From Cytobacillus depressus (GTDB lineage: Bacteria; Bacillota; Bacilli; Bacillales; Cytobacillaceae): a DNA stretch of 64,000 nt. The position numbers and the translations under genes are program-made. The stretch is from positions 1-64,000 of the forward strand of contig NZ_WBOS01000007.1 of assembly GCF_008923245.1 (NCBI RefSeq), read 5' to 3'. Below are positions 36,453 to 46,003 of this stretch, in pieces; the first letter of the stretch is position 1; every line of letters begins with the position of its first letter. The notes beneath the pieces were generated by a model. That model searched no databases and was not told the origin of the DNA. It was given only the letters and a program-made list of their open reading frames with translations.

Positions 36453-36680
36453 CTAAAGTATTTTCTGTTTATTGTTGAAATCCTCAAGCTGCATTTGCTC
36501 TATTTCAAGCTTCATTTTTTGTGTTTCAATTAAATAGTTTTCTTGCTTTAATTTTTCCAGCTCAATTTGATCTTGAATGATTTTGTGTTTAATCTTTGAT
36601 TGTTTCTGTAAATGTGTGGTTACGATTGCGATGATGGGAATTGAAAATACCATTACAACTGCTACAGTTCCTGTAAACAT
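36453..36680 (-). CDS. Small single-pass membrane protein with coiled coil
   Basis: 75 residues: an N-terminal membrane helix (GTVAVVMVFSIPIIAIV) then a long charged helix with heptad-like Leu/Ile spacing (IQDQIELEKLKQENYLIE). The layout recalls PspB-type or other small scaffold proteins, but I cannot assign it. The ATG follows GAGGTGGAATA. The leader has a CAAACG/CGTTTG hairpin (36700-36718). Confidence 0.7.
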   Translation of the reverse strand: MFTGTVAVVMVFSIPIIAIVTTHLQKQSKIKHKIIQDQIELEKLKQENYLIETQKMKLEIEQMQLEDFNNKQKIL

Positions 36681-36787
36681 TATTCCACCTCATGCTTTTC
36701 AAACGAGTTCACCGTTTGGGTTTATTTTCCTATATCATATCATATTTAATGATAAAATCCGTGGGTTTTAATGTTATTTTTAAAACA

Positions 36788-36811
36788 AAAAGAGCCGCGA
36801 CAGCAGCTCTT
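36788..36811 (-). terminator. Terminator of htpG
   Basis: AAGAGC/GCTCTT with a 10-base loop, followed on the minus strand by TTTTTG. Confidence 0.7.
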
Positions 36812-36841
36812 AATATAAGTAATAATTTTGAGAAGAAGCAC

Positions 36842-38722
36842 TTAAACCATTACTTTACAAATATCATTCGTAAATTCGACAGGGTCTTCAATTGGCAGCC
36901 CCTCGATTAACAATGCCTGATGATAAAGCAAATTTGTATATAATGTTAATTTGTCTTTATCATTTTCAAAGGCGGATTTTAATGATTGAAACACTTCATG
37001 GTTCATATTAATTTCCAACACTTTATCCGCTTTTATATTTTGATTATCCGGCATTGCATTAAGGATTTTTTCCATTTCGATCGTTACTTCGCCGTCAGAT
37101 GATAAGCAGACAGGATGGGATCTTAATCTTTTAGATACCCTTACATCTTTTACTTTCTCTGTTAAGACCTTTTTCATAAAGTCGAACAGATCTTTATTTT
37201 CATTCATCTCTTTTTCTGTTTCTTGATTATTTTCGTTTGCGTCAATTCCTAAATCAGCACTTGAAACAGACTTAAATTCTTTGTCTTTATACTTCATGAG
37301 CATTTTGATGGCAAACTCATCAATATCATCCGTAAAGTAGAGAATTTCATAGCCTTTTTCCGCGACAAGCTCGGCCTGTGGTAGCTTAGCAATTCTTTCA
37401 TTTGATCCTCCTGAAGCGTAGTAAATATATTTTTGATCTTCAGGCATTCTAGAAACATAATCATCTAATGTGACAAGCTTCTTTTCTGTTGAAGAGTAGA
37501 ACATTAATAAATCTTGTAAAACTTCTTTATGCGTGCCGAAATCATTATAGACGCCAAATTTTAACTGTCTGCCAAATGATTGATAGAATGTTTCATATTT
37601 TTCCCGATCATTTTTCAGCATACTTTGCAGTTCACTTTTAATTTTCTTGTTAATGTTTTTAGCAATGAGTTGTAGTTGACGATCCTGCTGCAATATTTCA
37701 CGAGAAATATTAAGTGAAAGATCCTCGGAATCAACCATGCCTTTAACAAAACTAAAATAGTCAGGAAGCAAATCAGCGCATTTATTCATAATTAATACGC
37801 CGTTAGAATACAATTCTAATCCTTTTTCAAACTCTTTTGAGTAATAATCAAATGGAATATTCTCTGGGATATATAAAATGGCATTGTAACGGATCGTTCC
37901 ATCAGCACTAATATGAATATGCTTTAGAGGTTGATCAAAACCATAATGTTTTTCATGATAAAAAGAAGTATAATCTTCTTCCGTTAGCTCATTTTTGTTC
38001 TTTCTCCAAATCGGAACCATACTATTAATAATTTGTTCCTCTATATAGTCCTCTAATTCATTTTCACTGCCTTCTATTGCACGTTTCCCTGTAATATCCA
38101 TTTTTATTGGATAACGGATAAAGTCTGAGTATTTTTTAATAATGGCTTTTAAGCGATATTCGTCTAAATACTCATCATATGATTCTTCATCATGGTTCTC
38201 TTTAATTTTTAAAATGATCTCCGTGCCCACTTCATCTTTCTCGCTAGGAACGATTGTGTATCCATCGGCACCTTCAGATTCCCATTTATAAGCCTGATCG
38301 CTTTCTAATGCTTTACTGATTACAGTTACAACATCTGCTACCATAAAAGCTGCATAAAAGCCTACACCAAATTGGCCAATAATATCATGTCCATCTTTTA
38401 TTTCATTTTCTTTTTTAAATGCTAATGAACCACTTTGGGCAATGATTCCGAGATTCGTTTCTAATTCTTCCCTTGTCATGCCAATACCAGTGTCAATAAT
38501 TCTTAAAGTACGATCTTTTTTGTTTGGAACTATTTTTATGAAATAATCTTCTTTGTTAAAAATTAAGTTTTCGTCTGTTAATGCTTTGTAATAAATTTTA
38601 TCAATCGCATCACTTGCATTTGAAATTAACTCTCTCAAGAACACTTCCTTTTGAGAGTAGATGGAATTGATCATCATTTCTAATAGTCTTTTAGATTCTG
38701 CTTGGAATTGAATTTTTCCCAT
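36842..38722 (-). CDS. htpG: Molecular chaperone HtpG (Hsp90)
   Basis: Cytosolic Hsp90 chaperone of 626 residues, the same length as its Bacillus relatives. The ATPase domain shows [31 protein letters not shown] and [15 protein letters not shown]. The middle domain carries [13 protein letters not shown]. The ATG at 38722 has GAAGGGAGAGG upstream; the longer frame begins six codons earlier without a better site. A perfect CIRCE operator sits between promoter and gene, implying HrcA control. Confidence 0.96.
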   Translation of the reverse strand: MGKIQFQAESKRLLEMMINSIYSQKEVFLRELISNASDAIDKIYYKALTDENLIFNKEDYFIKIVPNKKDRTLRIIDTGIGMTREELETNLGIIAQSGSLAFKKENEIKDGHDIIGQFGVGFYAAFMVADVVTVISKALESDQAYKWESEGADGYTIVPSEKDEVGTEIILKIKENHDEESYDEYLDEYRLKAIIKKYSDFIRYPIKMDITGKRAIEGSENELEDYIEEQIINSMVPIWRKNKNELTEEDYTSFYHEKHYGFDQPLKHIHISADGTIRYNAILYIPENIPFDYYSKEFEKGLELYSNGVLIMNKCADLLPDYFSFVKGMVDSEDLSLNISREILQQDRQLQLIAKNINKKIKSELQSMLKNDREKYETFYQSFGRQLKFGVYNDFGTHKEVLQDLLMFYSSTEKKLVTLDDYVSRMPEDQKYIYYASGGSNERIAKLPQAELVAEKGYEILYFTDDIDEFAIKMLMKYKDKEFKSVSSADLGIDANENNQETEKEMNENKDLFDFMKKVLTEKVKDVRVSKRLRSHPVCLSSDGEVTIEMEKILNAMPDNQNIKADKVLEINMNHEVFQSLKSAFENDKDKLTLYTNLLYHQALLIEGLPIEDPVEFTNDICKVMV

Positions 38723-38792
38723 AATGTCCTCTCCCTTCAAGACCTGATTTTTATGTATGAAAATCTGCTATAGTAATCGGCAATAAGCCAAT

Positions 38793-38819
38793 TTAGCACT
38801 CTTCCTATTAGAGTGCTAA
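38793..38819. promoter_or_regulatory. CIRCE element (HrcA operator)
   Basis: TTAGCACTC-N9-GAGTGCTAA, a perfect match to the HrcA operator consensus, placed just after the expected htpG start point. Confidence 0.95.
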
Positions 38820-38829
38820 CCCTATCAAT

Positions 38830-38858
38830 TAAATACCATATTTAAATCACCTTGTCAA
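38830..38858 (-). promoter_or_regulatory. SigA promoter of htpG
   Basis: TTGACA (38858-38853), 17-base spacer, TATTTA (38835-38830). The CIRCE operator begins about 11 bases downstream, over the start of the transcript. Confidence 0.8.
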
Positions 38859-38967
38859 TTGAACAATTTATTAAATATGGTAAAATTACCTAAGAGGTCA
38901 ATATTTATAAGCTTTTCATTATTTTCGAATCAGACTTTTTTATAACTCATATAGGGGTGTTAATTAG

Positions 38968-39417
38968 ATGAAAACATGGTCACATGAAATAGAAATTGAA
39001 GCACCAATAGAAAAAATATGGAATTTGCTAGATGGGTCATTAGAGAATATGCAAAGTATCATGCCACAAGTAATTGAACATAAGCCAATAAGAATTACCG
39101 ATGAAGGAGTTGGAAGCATTTATCGCCAAAAGTATAAAGAGGGTAATCGAGTTCAAGAATATGATGTTGAAACATTGGAATATTTAAATTCGCCAACAAA
39201 TAAGAAGCTTAAAGTTGGATTTGTTTTGGCGAACATGTTTGATATAACTGCTTATTATGAACTAATTCAAATTAACTCTGAAAAGACATTATTTAAGTAT
39301 ACAGTTTCTAATCAAGCTCTAAAGTGGTTTGTAAATATATTCTTATTACTTTCAAACAAGAAAATTGTTGTTGATTTTACAGAGCGAGTAAAAAATGTTG
39401 CTGAAGGCGAAAAATGA
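38968..39417 (+). CDS. SRPBCC-fold protein of unknown function
   Basis: 149-residue protein resembling the START/Bet v1-like (polyketide cyclase/dehydrase) fold: opening HEIEIEAPIEKIWNLL, a mid-section with TDEGVGSIYRQKY, and a C-terminal helix VDFTERVKNVAEG. Such proteins bind hydrophobic ligands in a cavity. The ATG follows AGGGGTG with a spacing of about eight. It is divergent from htpG. The ligand is unknown. Confidence 0.75.
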   Translation: MKTWSHEIEIEAPIEKIWNLLDGSLENMQSIMPQVIEHKPIRITDEGVGSIYRQKYKEGNRVQEYDVETLEYLNSPTNKKLKVGFVLANMFDITAYYELIQINSEKTLFKYTVSNQALKWFVNIFLLLSNKKIVVDFTERVKNVAEGEK

Positions 39418-39460
39418 TTTACTAATGTATGGACAAGGATTGTCAACCATTAACCGAAAA

Positions 39461-39482
39461 GAACTTGGCATACGCCAAGTTC
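39461..39482. terminator. Hairpin between convergent genes
   Basis: GAACTTGGC/GCCAAGTTC, a perfect nine-base stem with an ATAC loop, between the SRPBCC gene and the 2-hydroxyacid dehydrogenase gene; moderate T content on both sides. Confidence 0.75.
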
Positions 39483-39504
39483 AAATATTTTCTACAGCTC
39501 TTGA

Positions 39505-40497
39505 TTAGTTAAATGCTCTATTTATAACTTCAGGATTTCCAATATTGTTTGGGATTTCCCCATTTAGAGCCTTTAGCAAATTTGTTGCTACTGTCGTTGC
39601 CATCTTATAATTGCACTCAACCGTAGTTCCGCCTACATGAGGAGTGACTATGATATTTGGGCAAGTAAGAATTGGATGATCCTTCGGCGGCGGCTCTGGA
39701 TCAAAGACATCTAAGGCCGCGCCGGCAATTTTTCCATTGATTAATGCTTCATATAAATCCTCATGATTTACAATTCCGCCGCGTGCAGTATTAATTAAAT
39801 AGGCAGAAGGCTTCATAAGTTCAAAATGGTGCTTATTTATAAATCCTCTTGTGTGCGCTGTTAACGGAATGTGGAGAGAGATGAAATCATCTGTTTGAAA
39901 AATTTCATTTAAGTCAGTCGTAAGGTTAATCCCTAATTCTTTGGCGAAACAATGCTTTTGTTCATCATATTTTCGCACCCAAACGGTGACGTCCATTTCC
40001 AGCCCTTTCTTTAATCTTTTGGCCACTTCCTTAGCAATGCTGCCAAATCCTACTAAGCCTGCCCGCTTTCCTTTAAGCTCATATGCTTTAAGACGAATTC
40101 TTGAATCATAATTCCCTTTACTCATCTCAGTATGGAACGGGATAAGCGTTTTACTTAATGCCATTAATAGCGTAACCGCATGCTCCGCTGTTGACACACT
40201 ATTAACAGCTGGAGCGTGGAGGACAGGTATTCCCTTCTCAGTAGCGTATGAAACATCAATATTGTCTAAACCGACTCCTGCTCCAGAAATTACTTTCACA
40301 TTGACAGCTGCATCGATAATTTCTTTAGTTATTTTGCAAGGGGCACGCAGAACGATTCCGTCGACATCCTTTACTAGTTTACAGAGATTTGCTTGATCGA
40401 TATTGTCTGTACGAATAATTTCAGCGCCATCCTGTAATATTTTTTCTCCCGCTTCATGATACATGGAGAGGATTTGTAATATTTTAGGCTTTGTCAT
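39505..40497 (-). CDS. D-2-hydroxyacid dehydrogenase (SerA-like)
   Basis: NAD-dependent reductase/dehydrogenase of 330 residues. The nucleotide fold carries GLVGFGSIAKEVAKRL, the catalytic Arg lies in INTARGGIVNHEDL, the Glu in PEPPPKDHPI region and the His in VTPHVGGTT. Relatives include phosphoglycerate, glyoxylate and other 2-hydroxyacid dehydrogenases; it lacks the C-terminal ACT domain of Bacillus SerA. It is the last gene of the catabolic operon, 11 bases after the thiolase gene, so its substrate is probably a pathway product. Confidence 0.87.
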   Translation of the reverse strand: MTKPKILQILSMYHEAGEKILQDGAEIIRTDNIDQANLCKLVKDVDGIVLRAPCKITKEIIDAAVNVKVISGAGVGLDNIDVSYATEKGIPVLHAPAVNSVSTAEHAVTLLMALSKTLIPFHTEMSKGNYDSRIRLKAYELKGKRAGLVGFGSIAKEVAKRLKKGLEMDVTVWVRKYDEQKHCFAKELGINLTTDLNEIFQTDDFISLHIPLTAHTRGFINKHHFELMKPSAYLINTARGGIVNHEDLYEALINGKIAGAALDVFDPEPPPKDHPILTCPNIIVTPHVGGTTVECNYKMATTVATNLLKALNGEIPNNIGNPEVINRAFN

Positions 40498-40508
40498 ACT
40501 GGACTCCT

Positions 40509-41702
40509 TTACACTCTCATATTCTCAACAATGGCTGTCAAACCTTGGCCCCCGCCGATACATAAGGTGACAAGTCCGTATCGGCTTCCTCTTCGTTCCA
40601 TTTCCTTTATTAACTTGGTCATTAATATAGCACCTGTTCCGCCAATCGGATGCCCGAGCGCGATGGCACCGCCATTGACATTCAGTTTGCTGCTATCAAT
40701 CTTTAATTCTTTCATAACAGCTAATGCCTGTGCCGCAAAAGCTTCGTTTAATTCAATTAAATCGATGTCATTTAATGTAAGACCAGCCTTTTTTAAAGCT
40801 TTTATAGTTGAAGGAACTGGCCCTATCCCCATAATTTCTGGCGATACTCCAGCAGAAGCGTACGACGCTAATCGGAACCGCGGCTGCAATCCCCTTCTGA
40901 TTGCTTCATCTTCAGACATCATTAGAAGTGCACTCGCCCCGTCATTCCTTCCACTTGAGTTACCAGCCGTCACCGTTCCGCCTTTTTTGAAAACTGGATT
41001 TAATTGAGTAAGCTTACTAACCGAAGTAAGCCTTGGGTGTTCATCTATGGCAAACTGGAAGGTTTCTTTGCGATTCTTAATTTCGACTGGGACGATTTCA
41101 CTTTGAAAAATCCCGTTGGAAATGGCAGCAGCTGCTTTTTCCTGACTGCTATAAGCAAATTCATCCTGTTCCACTCGGCTGATTTGATACTTCTCGGCGA
41201 GATTTTCTGCTGTCATCCCCATTGTTAAATGCCCATACGTATTAATTGGCTGTGATCTTGGCTGACTTTCTGTATTCGAATCAACAAGTTCCGCATTGCC
41301 GGCGCCATATCCATATCTGGCTCCCCTTAAATAGTAAGGTGCTGTACTCATACTCTCCGCCCCACCGGCGAGGACAATTTCAGCGCTCCCACACATAATT
41401 TCCTGTGCTGCATTAATAATGGCTTGCAGTCCTGAAGCACATTGCCGGTGTACCGTATATCCTGGAACTTCAATCGGAATATCAGCTTTCAGTGCGGCTA
41501 GGCGTGCTAGATTCGGATGATCGGCACTTTGCTTTGCATGGCCCCAAACAACTTCTTCGATTTCACTGCCCTCTACTCCAGTTCTATTTAATAGTTCCTT
41601 CATCACAGTTTCAGAAAGCGTATCAACTTCAATATCCTTTAGCGCTCCCCCCATTTTTCCAATGGCTGTCCGTACCCCATCGACAATTACTATATTCCTC
41701 AT
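40509..41702 (-). CDS. Thiolase (acetyl-CoA C-acyltransferase)
   Basis: 397-residue thiolase, which cleaves 3-oxoacyl-CoA to acetyl-CoA and a shortened acyl-CoA. The nucleophilic cysteine is in HRQCASGLQA near residue 88. The His of GHPIGGTGA and the second cysteine of CIGGGQG complete the active site. Its neighbours are the other three beta-oxidation enzymes. The ATG follows GGATGGAG. A terminator-like hairpin lies in the 114-base gap before it, so it may be expressed below the genes upstream. Confidence 0.93.
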   Translation of the reverse strand: MRNIVIVDGVRTAIGKMGGALKDIEVDTLSETVMKELLNRTGVEGSEIEEVVWGHAKQSADHPNLARLAALKADIPIEVPGYTVHRQCASGLQAIINAAQEIMCGSAEIVLAGGAESMSTAPYYLRGARYGYGAGNAELVDSNTESQPRSQPINTYGHLTMGMTAENLAEKYQISRVEQDEFAYSSQEKAAAAISNGIFQSEIVPVEIKNRKETFQFAIDEHPRLTSVSKLTQLNPVFKKGGTVTAGNSSGRNDGASALLMMSEDEAIRRGLQPRFRLASYASAGVSPEIMGIGPVPSTIKALKKAGLTLNDIDLIELNEAFAAQALAVMKELKIDSSKLNVNGGAIALGHPIGGTGAILMTKLIKEMERRGSRYGLVTLCIGGGQGLTAIVENMRV

Positions 41703-41747
41703 GACTTCTCCATCCTTTTCACTATTATATGTTGTTCAAAAGTCCGG

Positions 41748-41778
41748 GAAAAAAAGCTGTCGAATTTCGCGTCAGCTT
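41748..41778 (-). terminator. Internal hairpin (attenuator) between acyl-CoA dehydrogenase and thiolase genes
   Basis: On the minus strand AAGCTGACG pairs with CGACAGCTT (one mismatch), followed by T5. Outer arms TGTTCAAAA/TTTTGAACA enclose it. This may lower transcription of the last two genes. Confidence 0.65.
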
Positions 41779-41816
41779 GCTTCTCCGCTCTTTTAGTCCT
41801 TCTTTTTGAACACCCA

Positions 41817-42965
41817 CTATTTGAACTCTCGTTTTAGCTCGTTAGCAATTATATTTTTCTGAATTTGGCTCGTTCCTTCATATATTTTCGTAATCCGAGC
41901 ATCACGGAAATATCTCTCAATTGGATAATCCCTCATATACCCAATGCCACCGTGAATTTGTACCGCTAAATCTGCTACACGATTATAAACTTCCGAACCA
42001 TAAAGCTTGGCAATCGCCGCTTCTTTAACAACTCGCATTTTTTGATCGCTCATCCATGCAACCCGGTATGTGATGGAGCGAAGCACTTCGATTTCCATAG
42101 CCATATCAGCAAGCATATGCTGAACGGCTTGCTGTTCAAAAATTGGCTTGCCAAATTGCTCTCTTTGCATCGCATAGTCCATGCTCATTTGGAGTAGCTT
42201 TTCACTAGAACCTAAATTTCTTGCTGCTAGACCAGCCCGTCCGTTTGCGAGGATTTTCAGGGCATTTACATAGCCCTTCCCTTCTTCCCCGAGAACGTTT
42301 TCAACCGGAACCTCCATATTATCGAAAAATAATTCTGCCGAGTGAGATCCACGCAAGCCCATCTTTTTTTCAACTGCCCCGAGTTTAAAGCCTGGAAAGT
42401 CCTTTTCAACAATAAAGGAAGTGATGCCTTTTGCACCTTTTGTAGGATCTGTCACCGCCATGACTGTAAAAACATGACCACAGACCGCATTTGTAATATA
42501 ATGTTTCGAACCGTTAATAATGTAACGGTCTCCTTTTTTCACTGCTGTTGTTTTAAGGTTTGCAGCATTGGAACCAGCGCTTGGCTCCGTTAAAGCAAAA
42601 GCACCGATCCATTCACCGCTTGCCATTTTCGGTAAATATTTTTCTTTTTGTTCATCTGTACCTAGCTCTACAATTCCGACAGAACCAATTCCTGTATGTG
42701 CACCAATGAGCGTCGTAAAGCCATTATGAGTTTTTCCAAGCTCTTCATAAATGGCACATTTACCGACCATATCTAATTCCAGGCCGCCATATTTTTCGGG
42801 AATGCCGAGCCCGAATAAACCGAGCTCCTTCGACATATTGACGATTTTTTCGGGAATTTCATCCCGTTCTTCAATCTCCATCGCAACTTCTTCCACTTCT
42901 TCAAGAACAAAATCTCTTACAACTTTGCGCAACATTTCGATATCTTCTGAAAATTTAAAGTCCAT
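41817..42965 (-). CDS. Acyl-CoA dehydrogenase
   Basis: FAD enzyme of 382 residues that introduces the alpha-beta double bond. Signatures [18 protein letters not shown], the FAD motif [13 protein letters not shown] and the catalytic glutamate in [14 protein letters not shown] mark a short- or branched-chain member. It would pass electrons to an ETF that is not encoded here. It lies 13 bases after the enoyl-CoA hydratase gene, in the IclR-linked operon. Confidence 0.93.
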   Translation of the reverse strand: MDFKFSEDIEMLRKVVRDFVLEEVEEVAMEIEERDEIPEKIVNMSKELGLFGLGIPEKYGGLELDMVGKCAIYEELGKTHNGFTTLIGAHTGIGSVGIVELGTDEQKEKYLPKMASGEWIGAFALTEPSAGSNAANLKTTAVKKGDRYIINGSKHYITNAVCGHVFTVMAVTDPTKGAKGITSFIVEKDFPGFKLGAVEKKMGLRGSHSAELFFDNMEVPVENVLGEEGKGYVNALKILANGRAGLAARNLGSSEKLLQMSMDYAMQREQFGKPIFEQQAVQHMLADMAMEIEVLRSITYRVAWMSDQKMRVVKEAAIAKLYGSEVYNRVADLAVQIHGGIGYMRDYPIERYFRDARITKIYEGTSQIQKNIIANELKREFK

Positions 42966-42978
42966 TTGGCTTATCCCC

Positions 42979-43755
42979 CTATTTTCCTGTAAACTCTGGT
43001 ACTCTTTTTTCTAAAAAGGCTTGCGTGCCTTCATTTTTATCCTGAGATCCCATCAAAATGGTTTGGGCAAATTTTTCTAGTAAGAGCGCTGTCCCCATAT
43101 CGAGATCGGCCCCTTGGTGGATAACAGTTTTCGCTAGCCGGACAGCTAATGGTCCTTTTTTCAAAATTTTTGCGGCAAGCAATTTCGCTTCTTCCATTAA
43201 TTCTTCAAGCAATACGGCTTTACTAATTAACCCGATCTCCTCTGCTTGAGAGGCTGTTACTATATCTCCCGTTAAAATCATTTCGATCGCTTTCCCTTTT
43301 CCGATTAACCGCGATAATCGCTGCGTGCCGCCAGCACCAGGAATGATCGCCAAATTTAATTCAGGAAGACCTAGCTTTGCATTCGTTGAGGCAATTCGAA
43401 TATCACAGGCGAGTGCAAGCTCAAGTCCACCACCAAGTGCAAAACCATTGATTGCCGCGATTGTTGCTTTCTCGTATTCTTCTATTTTCCTATAGGTAGC
43501 TGTCATATTTGGCTGTAAAGCTTCAAGCATCGTGCGTTTTTGCAGCTGGACAATATCTGCTCCAGCGGCAAAAGACTTATCTCCAGCGCCTGTAAAAATA
43601 ACGACGAGCACGTCATCATTATTTCTCCAGCTTTCCAATACGAATTCGATTTCTTTTAATGTGTCAAGATGGAGGGCATTACGCACCTCCGGCCGATTAA
43701 TCGTAATCATGCCTATTTTATCTTTAATTTCCGTTTTAATATATGAATAGGTCAA
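42979..43755 (-). CDS. Enoyl-CoA hydratase
   Basis: Crotonase-fold hydratase of 258 residues. The oxyanion-hole segments are [10 protein letters not shown] and [16 protein letters not shown]; catalytic glutamates lie in GGGLELALA and [16 protein letters not shown]. Both acids are present, favouring hydratase over isomerase activity. The start is a TTG at 43755 behind GAGGGTGGGAG. Sits between the CoA transferase and acyl-CoA dehydrogenase genes. Confidence 0.92.
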   Translation of the reverse strand: MTYSYIKTEIKDKIGMITINRPEVRNALHLDTLKEIEFVLESWRNNDDVLVVIFTGAGDKSFAAGADIVQLQKRTMLEALQPNMTATYRKIEEYEKATIAAINGFALGGGLELALACDIRIASTNAKLGLPELNLAIIPGAGGTQRLSRLIGKGKAIEMILTGDIVTASQAEEIGLISKAVLLEELMEEAKLLAAKILKKGPLAVRLAKTVIHQGADLDMGTALLLEKFAQTILMGSQDKNEGTQAFLEKRVPEFTGK

Positions 43756-43771
43756 TTTCTCCCACCCTCTC

Positions 43772-44437
43772 TTAAACTGTCATACACTTCAAATTTTCAG
43801 AAACGATAAAGTGGGCCCCTGTCGTTGCTTTAATATCCTCTATAGTCGTATCTTCCGCGATTTCCTCTAAAACCATGACTCCCTCTTTTATGGTAAAAAC
43901 ACCTTTTTCCGTAACAACCATTTCAGCCGATCGAATTCCGCTGCTCGGATAGGTAAGTTCTTTTACGAGTTTAGGAGATAGGTCTTTAGATTGATGGGTA
44001 ATAGCGACGATAATTTTTTTGGCCCCTGGAATTAAATCCATTGCGCCGCCAACGCCGAGAATATCGGATCCAGGAATTGCCCAGTTTGCTATTTCACCTT
44101 TTTCACTTACTTGCAAGGCGCCTAACACTGCAACATCAATATGACCGCCGCGAATCATAACGAATGAATCGGTGCTCGAAAAAATCGAAGCACCTGGATC
44201 AAGTGTTACGGGATGCTTGCTTGCACTTATGCAATCCATATCGATTTCACTATTTGGCGGTGTCGATCCCATTCCGAGCATCCCATTTTCGGATTGGAGA
44301 AATACATGCTGGCTCGGTTCTAAATAATCGGGGATTAATGTTGGTATACCGACACCAAGATTTACGACCGATCCTCCTGTTAACTCCTTTGCGATGCGCT
44401 TTGCAATCATCACTTTAATATCGTGAAGGCTTTTCAA
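43772..44437 (-). CDS. scoB: 3-oxoacid CoA-transferase subunit B
   Basis: Beta subunit (221 residues) of a succinyl-CoA:3-oxoacid-type CoA transferase. The catalytic glutamate is in LQSENGMLGMG; VNLGVGIPTLIPDYL and ILGVGGAMDLIPGAKK are typical. I favour a TTG start at 44437, six to seven bases after AAGGTGGTG, which leaves the usual short lead before MIAKRIAKEL; a GTG at 44449 is the alternative. Overlaps the end of scoA, as expected of paired subunits. Confidence 0.9.
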   Translation of the reverse strand: MKSLHDIKVMIAKRIAKELTGGSVVNLGVGIPTLIPDYLEPSQHVFLQSENGMLGMGSTPPNSEIDMDCISASKHPVTLDPGASIFSSTDSFVMIRGGHIDVAVLGALQVSEKGEIANWAIPGSDILGVGGAMDLIPGAKKIIVAITHQSKDLSPKLVKELTYPSSGIRSAEMVVTEKGVFTIKEGVMVLEEIAEDTTIEDIKATTGAHFIVSENLKCMTV

Positions 44438-45131
44438 CGTAAACACCACCTTTTTTCTCGTAGCTGCTTTGGACGATCAAATCAACATAGTTATGAGGTG
44501 TCACGATGCTCTCCGGATGCAGTTCTCCAACCTCAACGATTTCATCGACCTCTGCTATGACCAAGTCTGCAGCTGTTGCCATCATCGGATTGAAATTTCT
44601 GGCCGATTTGTCATAGACCAGATTTCCAAGTCGATCTGCTTTCCAAGCTTTAATAAGAGCGATTTTTCCTCGAATTCCTTCAATTAATATGTAGCGCTCA
44701 TTATTGAAGATTTTTTCTTCTTTGCCCTCAGCAAGATGTGTGCCAACTGCTGTTTTAATATAAAAGCCACCAATGCCTGCCCCGCCAGCACGGATCGCTT
44801 CAGCCAATGTTCCTTGAGGAATTAATTCAATTTCAAGCTCCCCTTTTTTCCACGCTTTCACCGCATCCCGATTCGAAGTGAAATATGAACCGACAGCTTT
44901 CTTTAAATGACCAGTTGGCAGCAGCTTTCCTAAACCTTTGCCAGCTTCTCCGAGATTATTACTTATAACAGTTAAATTTCTGGCATCATTTTGCTTGGCG
45001 ATCGTATCAATTAATGTAAATGGCGTCCCACAAAGGCCGAACCCGCCAACTAAAACCGTGTCGCCGTCTTGAATATTGGCAATCGCTTCCTCTGCGCTCG
45101 TAAATTTATCTTTATAGATGGGCTGAGCCAT
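44415..45131 (-). CDS. scoA: 3-oxoacid CoA-transferase subunit A
   Basis: Alpha subunit of 238 residues with the CoA-binding GGFGLCGTPFTLI loop and GGAGIGGFYIKTAVGT. Together with ScoB it moves CoA from a donor such as succinyl-CoA to a free acid, here probably to activate the acid made by upstream enzymes. First gene after the palindromic control region at 45152-45216; ATG behind GGGGGG. Confidence 0.92.
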   Translation of the reverse strand: MAQPIYKDKFTSAEEAIANIQDGDTVLVGGFGLCGTPFTLIDTIAKQNDARNLTVISNNLGEAGKGLGKLLPTGHLKKAVGSYFTSNRDAVKAWKKGELEIELIPQGTLAEAIRAGGAGIGGFYIKTAVGTHLAEGKEEKIFNNERYILIEGIRGKIALIKAWKADRLGNLVYDKSARNFNPMMATAADLVIAEVDEIVEVGELHPESIVTPHNYVDLIVQSSYEKKGGVYVEKPSRY

Positions 45132-45151
45132 TTCAATCCCCCCTTCACAGC

Positions 45152-45170
45152 CATTTCAAATAGTGAAATG
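45152..45170. promoter_or_regulatory. Palindromic operator upstream of scoAB
   Basis: CATTTCA-N5-TGAAATG, perfect seven-base arms, between iclR and scoA. Similar TTTCA-N-TGAAA palindromes are bound by IclR-family proteins. It would overlap the start point of the predicted scoA promoter. Confidence 0.6.
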
Positions 45171-45196
45171 CCGTTTCATTTAATGATGTTTTTTAT

Positions 45197-45216
45197 AACC
45201 TATTCAAGGATAGGTT
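45197..45216. promoter_or_regulatory. Second palindrome over the scoA -35 region
   Basis: AACCTAT-N6-ATAGGTT, perfect arms. The minus-strand TTGAAT inside it could be a -35 box, with TTAAAT 18 bases downstream as -10. There is no T run, so it is not a terminator of iclR. Confidence 0.5.
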
Positions 45217-45218
45217 GG

Positions 45219-45989
45219 TTAAGTGACTTTAGAAGTGAAGCCGCATTTTCGCGAAATCTCTTCAGCTTTTAATAGTAAACGCTCGATTATTTCGCTTGTC
45301 TTTTCTTCCTGAAAATGGTCGCCAGGAATCGCGACTGTCAATGATCCAATGACGTTAGCAGTATGGTTTTTGATTGGAACAGACATTCCTAACGTACCTG
45401 AAACGAATTCTCCATAGCTAATCGAATAGCCATTGGCTTTAATCTCTTTTAAAAGTGCACGTAATTGATCGATGTTTTTCACGGTTGATTCTGTAAATGG
45501 GGATAATTTTATTTCTTTTAAAATTTCTTCCTGCTCCTGTTCCTTCATAAAGGCTAGCAATAATCGGGGCGCCGACCCTGCATATAATGGGGTGCGCAAG
45601 CCAATACGAGTAAATAATTTCATCGGCCGATCAGTCTCAACCCTTTCGACATAGACGGCTTCCATCCGATCAAGAATGACAAGATGCACAACTTCGTTTA
45701 TTTCATTGCGCAACTCCTCCATATATGGGAGCGCGATTTTTCTTAGCTCCATTCCTTCCGCGACGATATTGCCAAGTTCAAACAAACGGAGTCCAAGCTG
45801 ATAGTCTTTATCTTCCAAATTGTGTTCATTGCGCATTAAAAACCCTTCTTCTTCCAGCGCCCTCAACATTCGGTAGGCGGTCGGTTTTGCCAAGCCAGAA
45901 TACTTTGAGATGTCCGCCAGTGACCGTTTCGGATTTTCCAACGTGAAATATTGTAATAGTCTTAAAGCTTTAATCACACTTTGGTTCAT
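45219..45989 (-). CDS. IclR-family transcriptional regulator
   Basis: 256-residue regulator with an N-terminal winged helix (VIKALRLLQYF, LAKPTAYRMLRALEEEGFL region) and a C-terminal effector domain with the GVEFVSGTLGMSVPIKNH-like segment (SYGEFVSGTLGMSVPIK). It sits inside the beta-oxidation operon between hbd and scoA, both flanked by palindromes, so it very likely controls them in response to a pathway acid or CoA ester. The ATG at 45989 is preceded by GGGGATTGCG. Confidence 0.9.
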   Translation of the reverse strand: MNQSVIKALRLLQYFTLENPKRSLADISKYSGLAKPTAYRMLRALEEEGFLMRNEHNLEDKDYQLGLRLFELGNIVAEGMELRKIALPYMEELRNEINEVVHLVILDRMEAVYVERVETDRPMKLFTRIGLRTPLYAGSAPRLLLAFMKEQEQEEILKEIKLSPFTESTVKNIDQLRALLKEIKANGYSISYGEFVSGTLGMSVPIKNHTANVIGSLTVAIPGDHFQEEKTSEIIERLLLKAEEISRKCGFTSKVT

Positions 45990-46003
45990 CGCAATCCCCA
46001 ATG

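Noticed and set aside
40531..41007. Antisense frame of 158 codons over the thiolase gene
   Set aside because: Pro/Ser-rich composition typical of an antisense shadow; thiolase active-site motifs confirm the minus strand.
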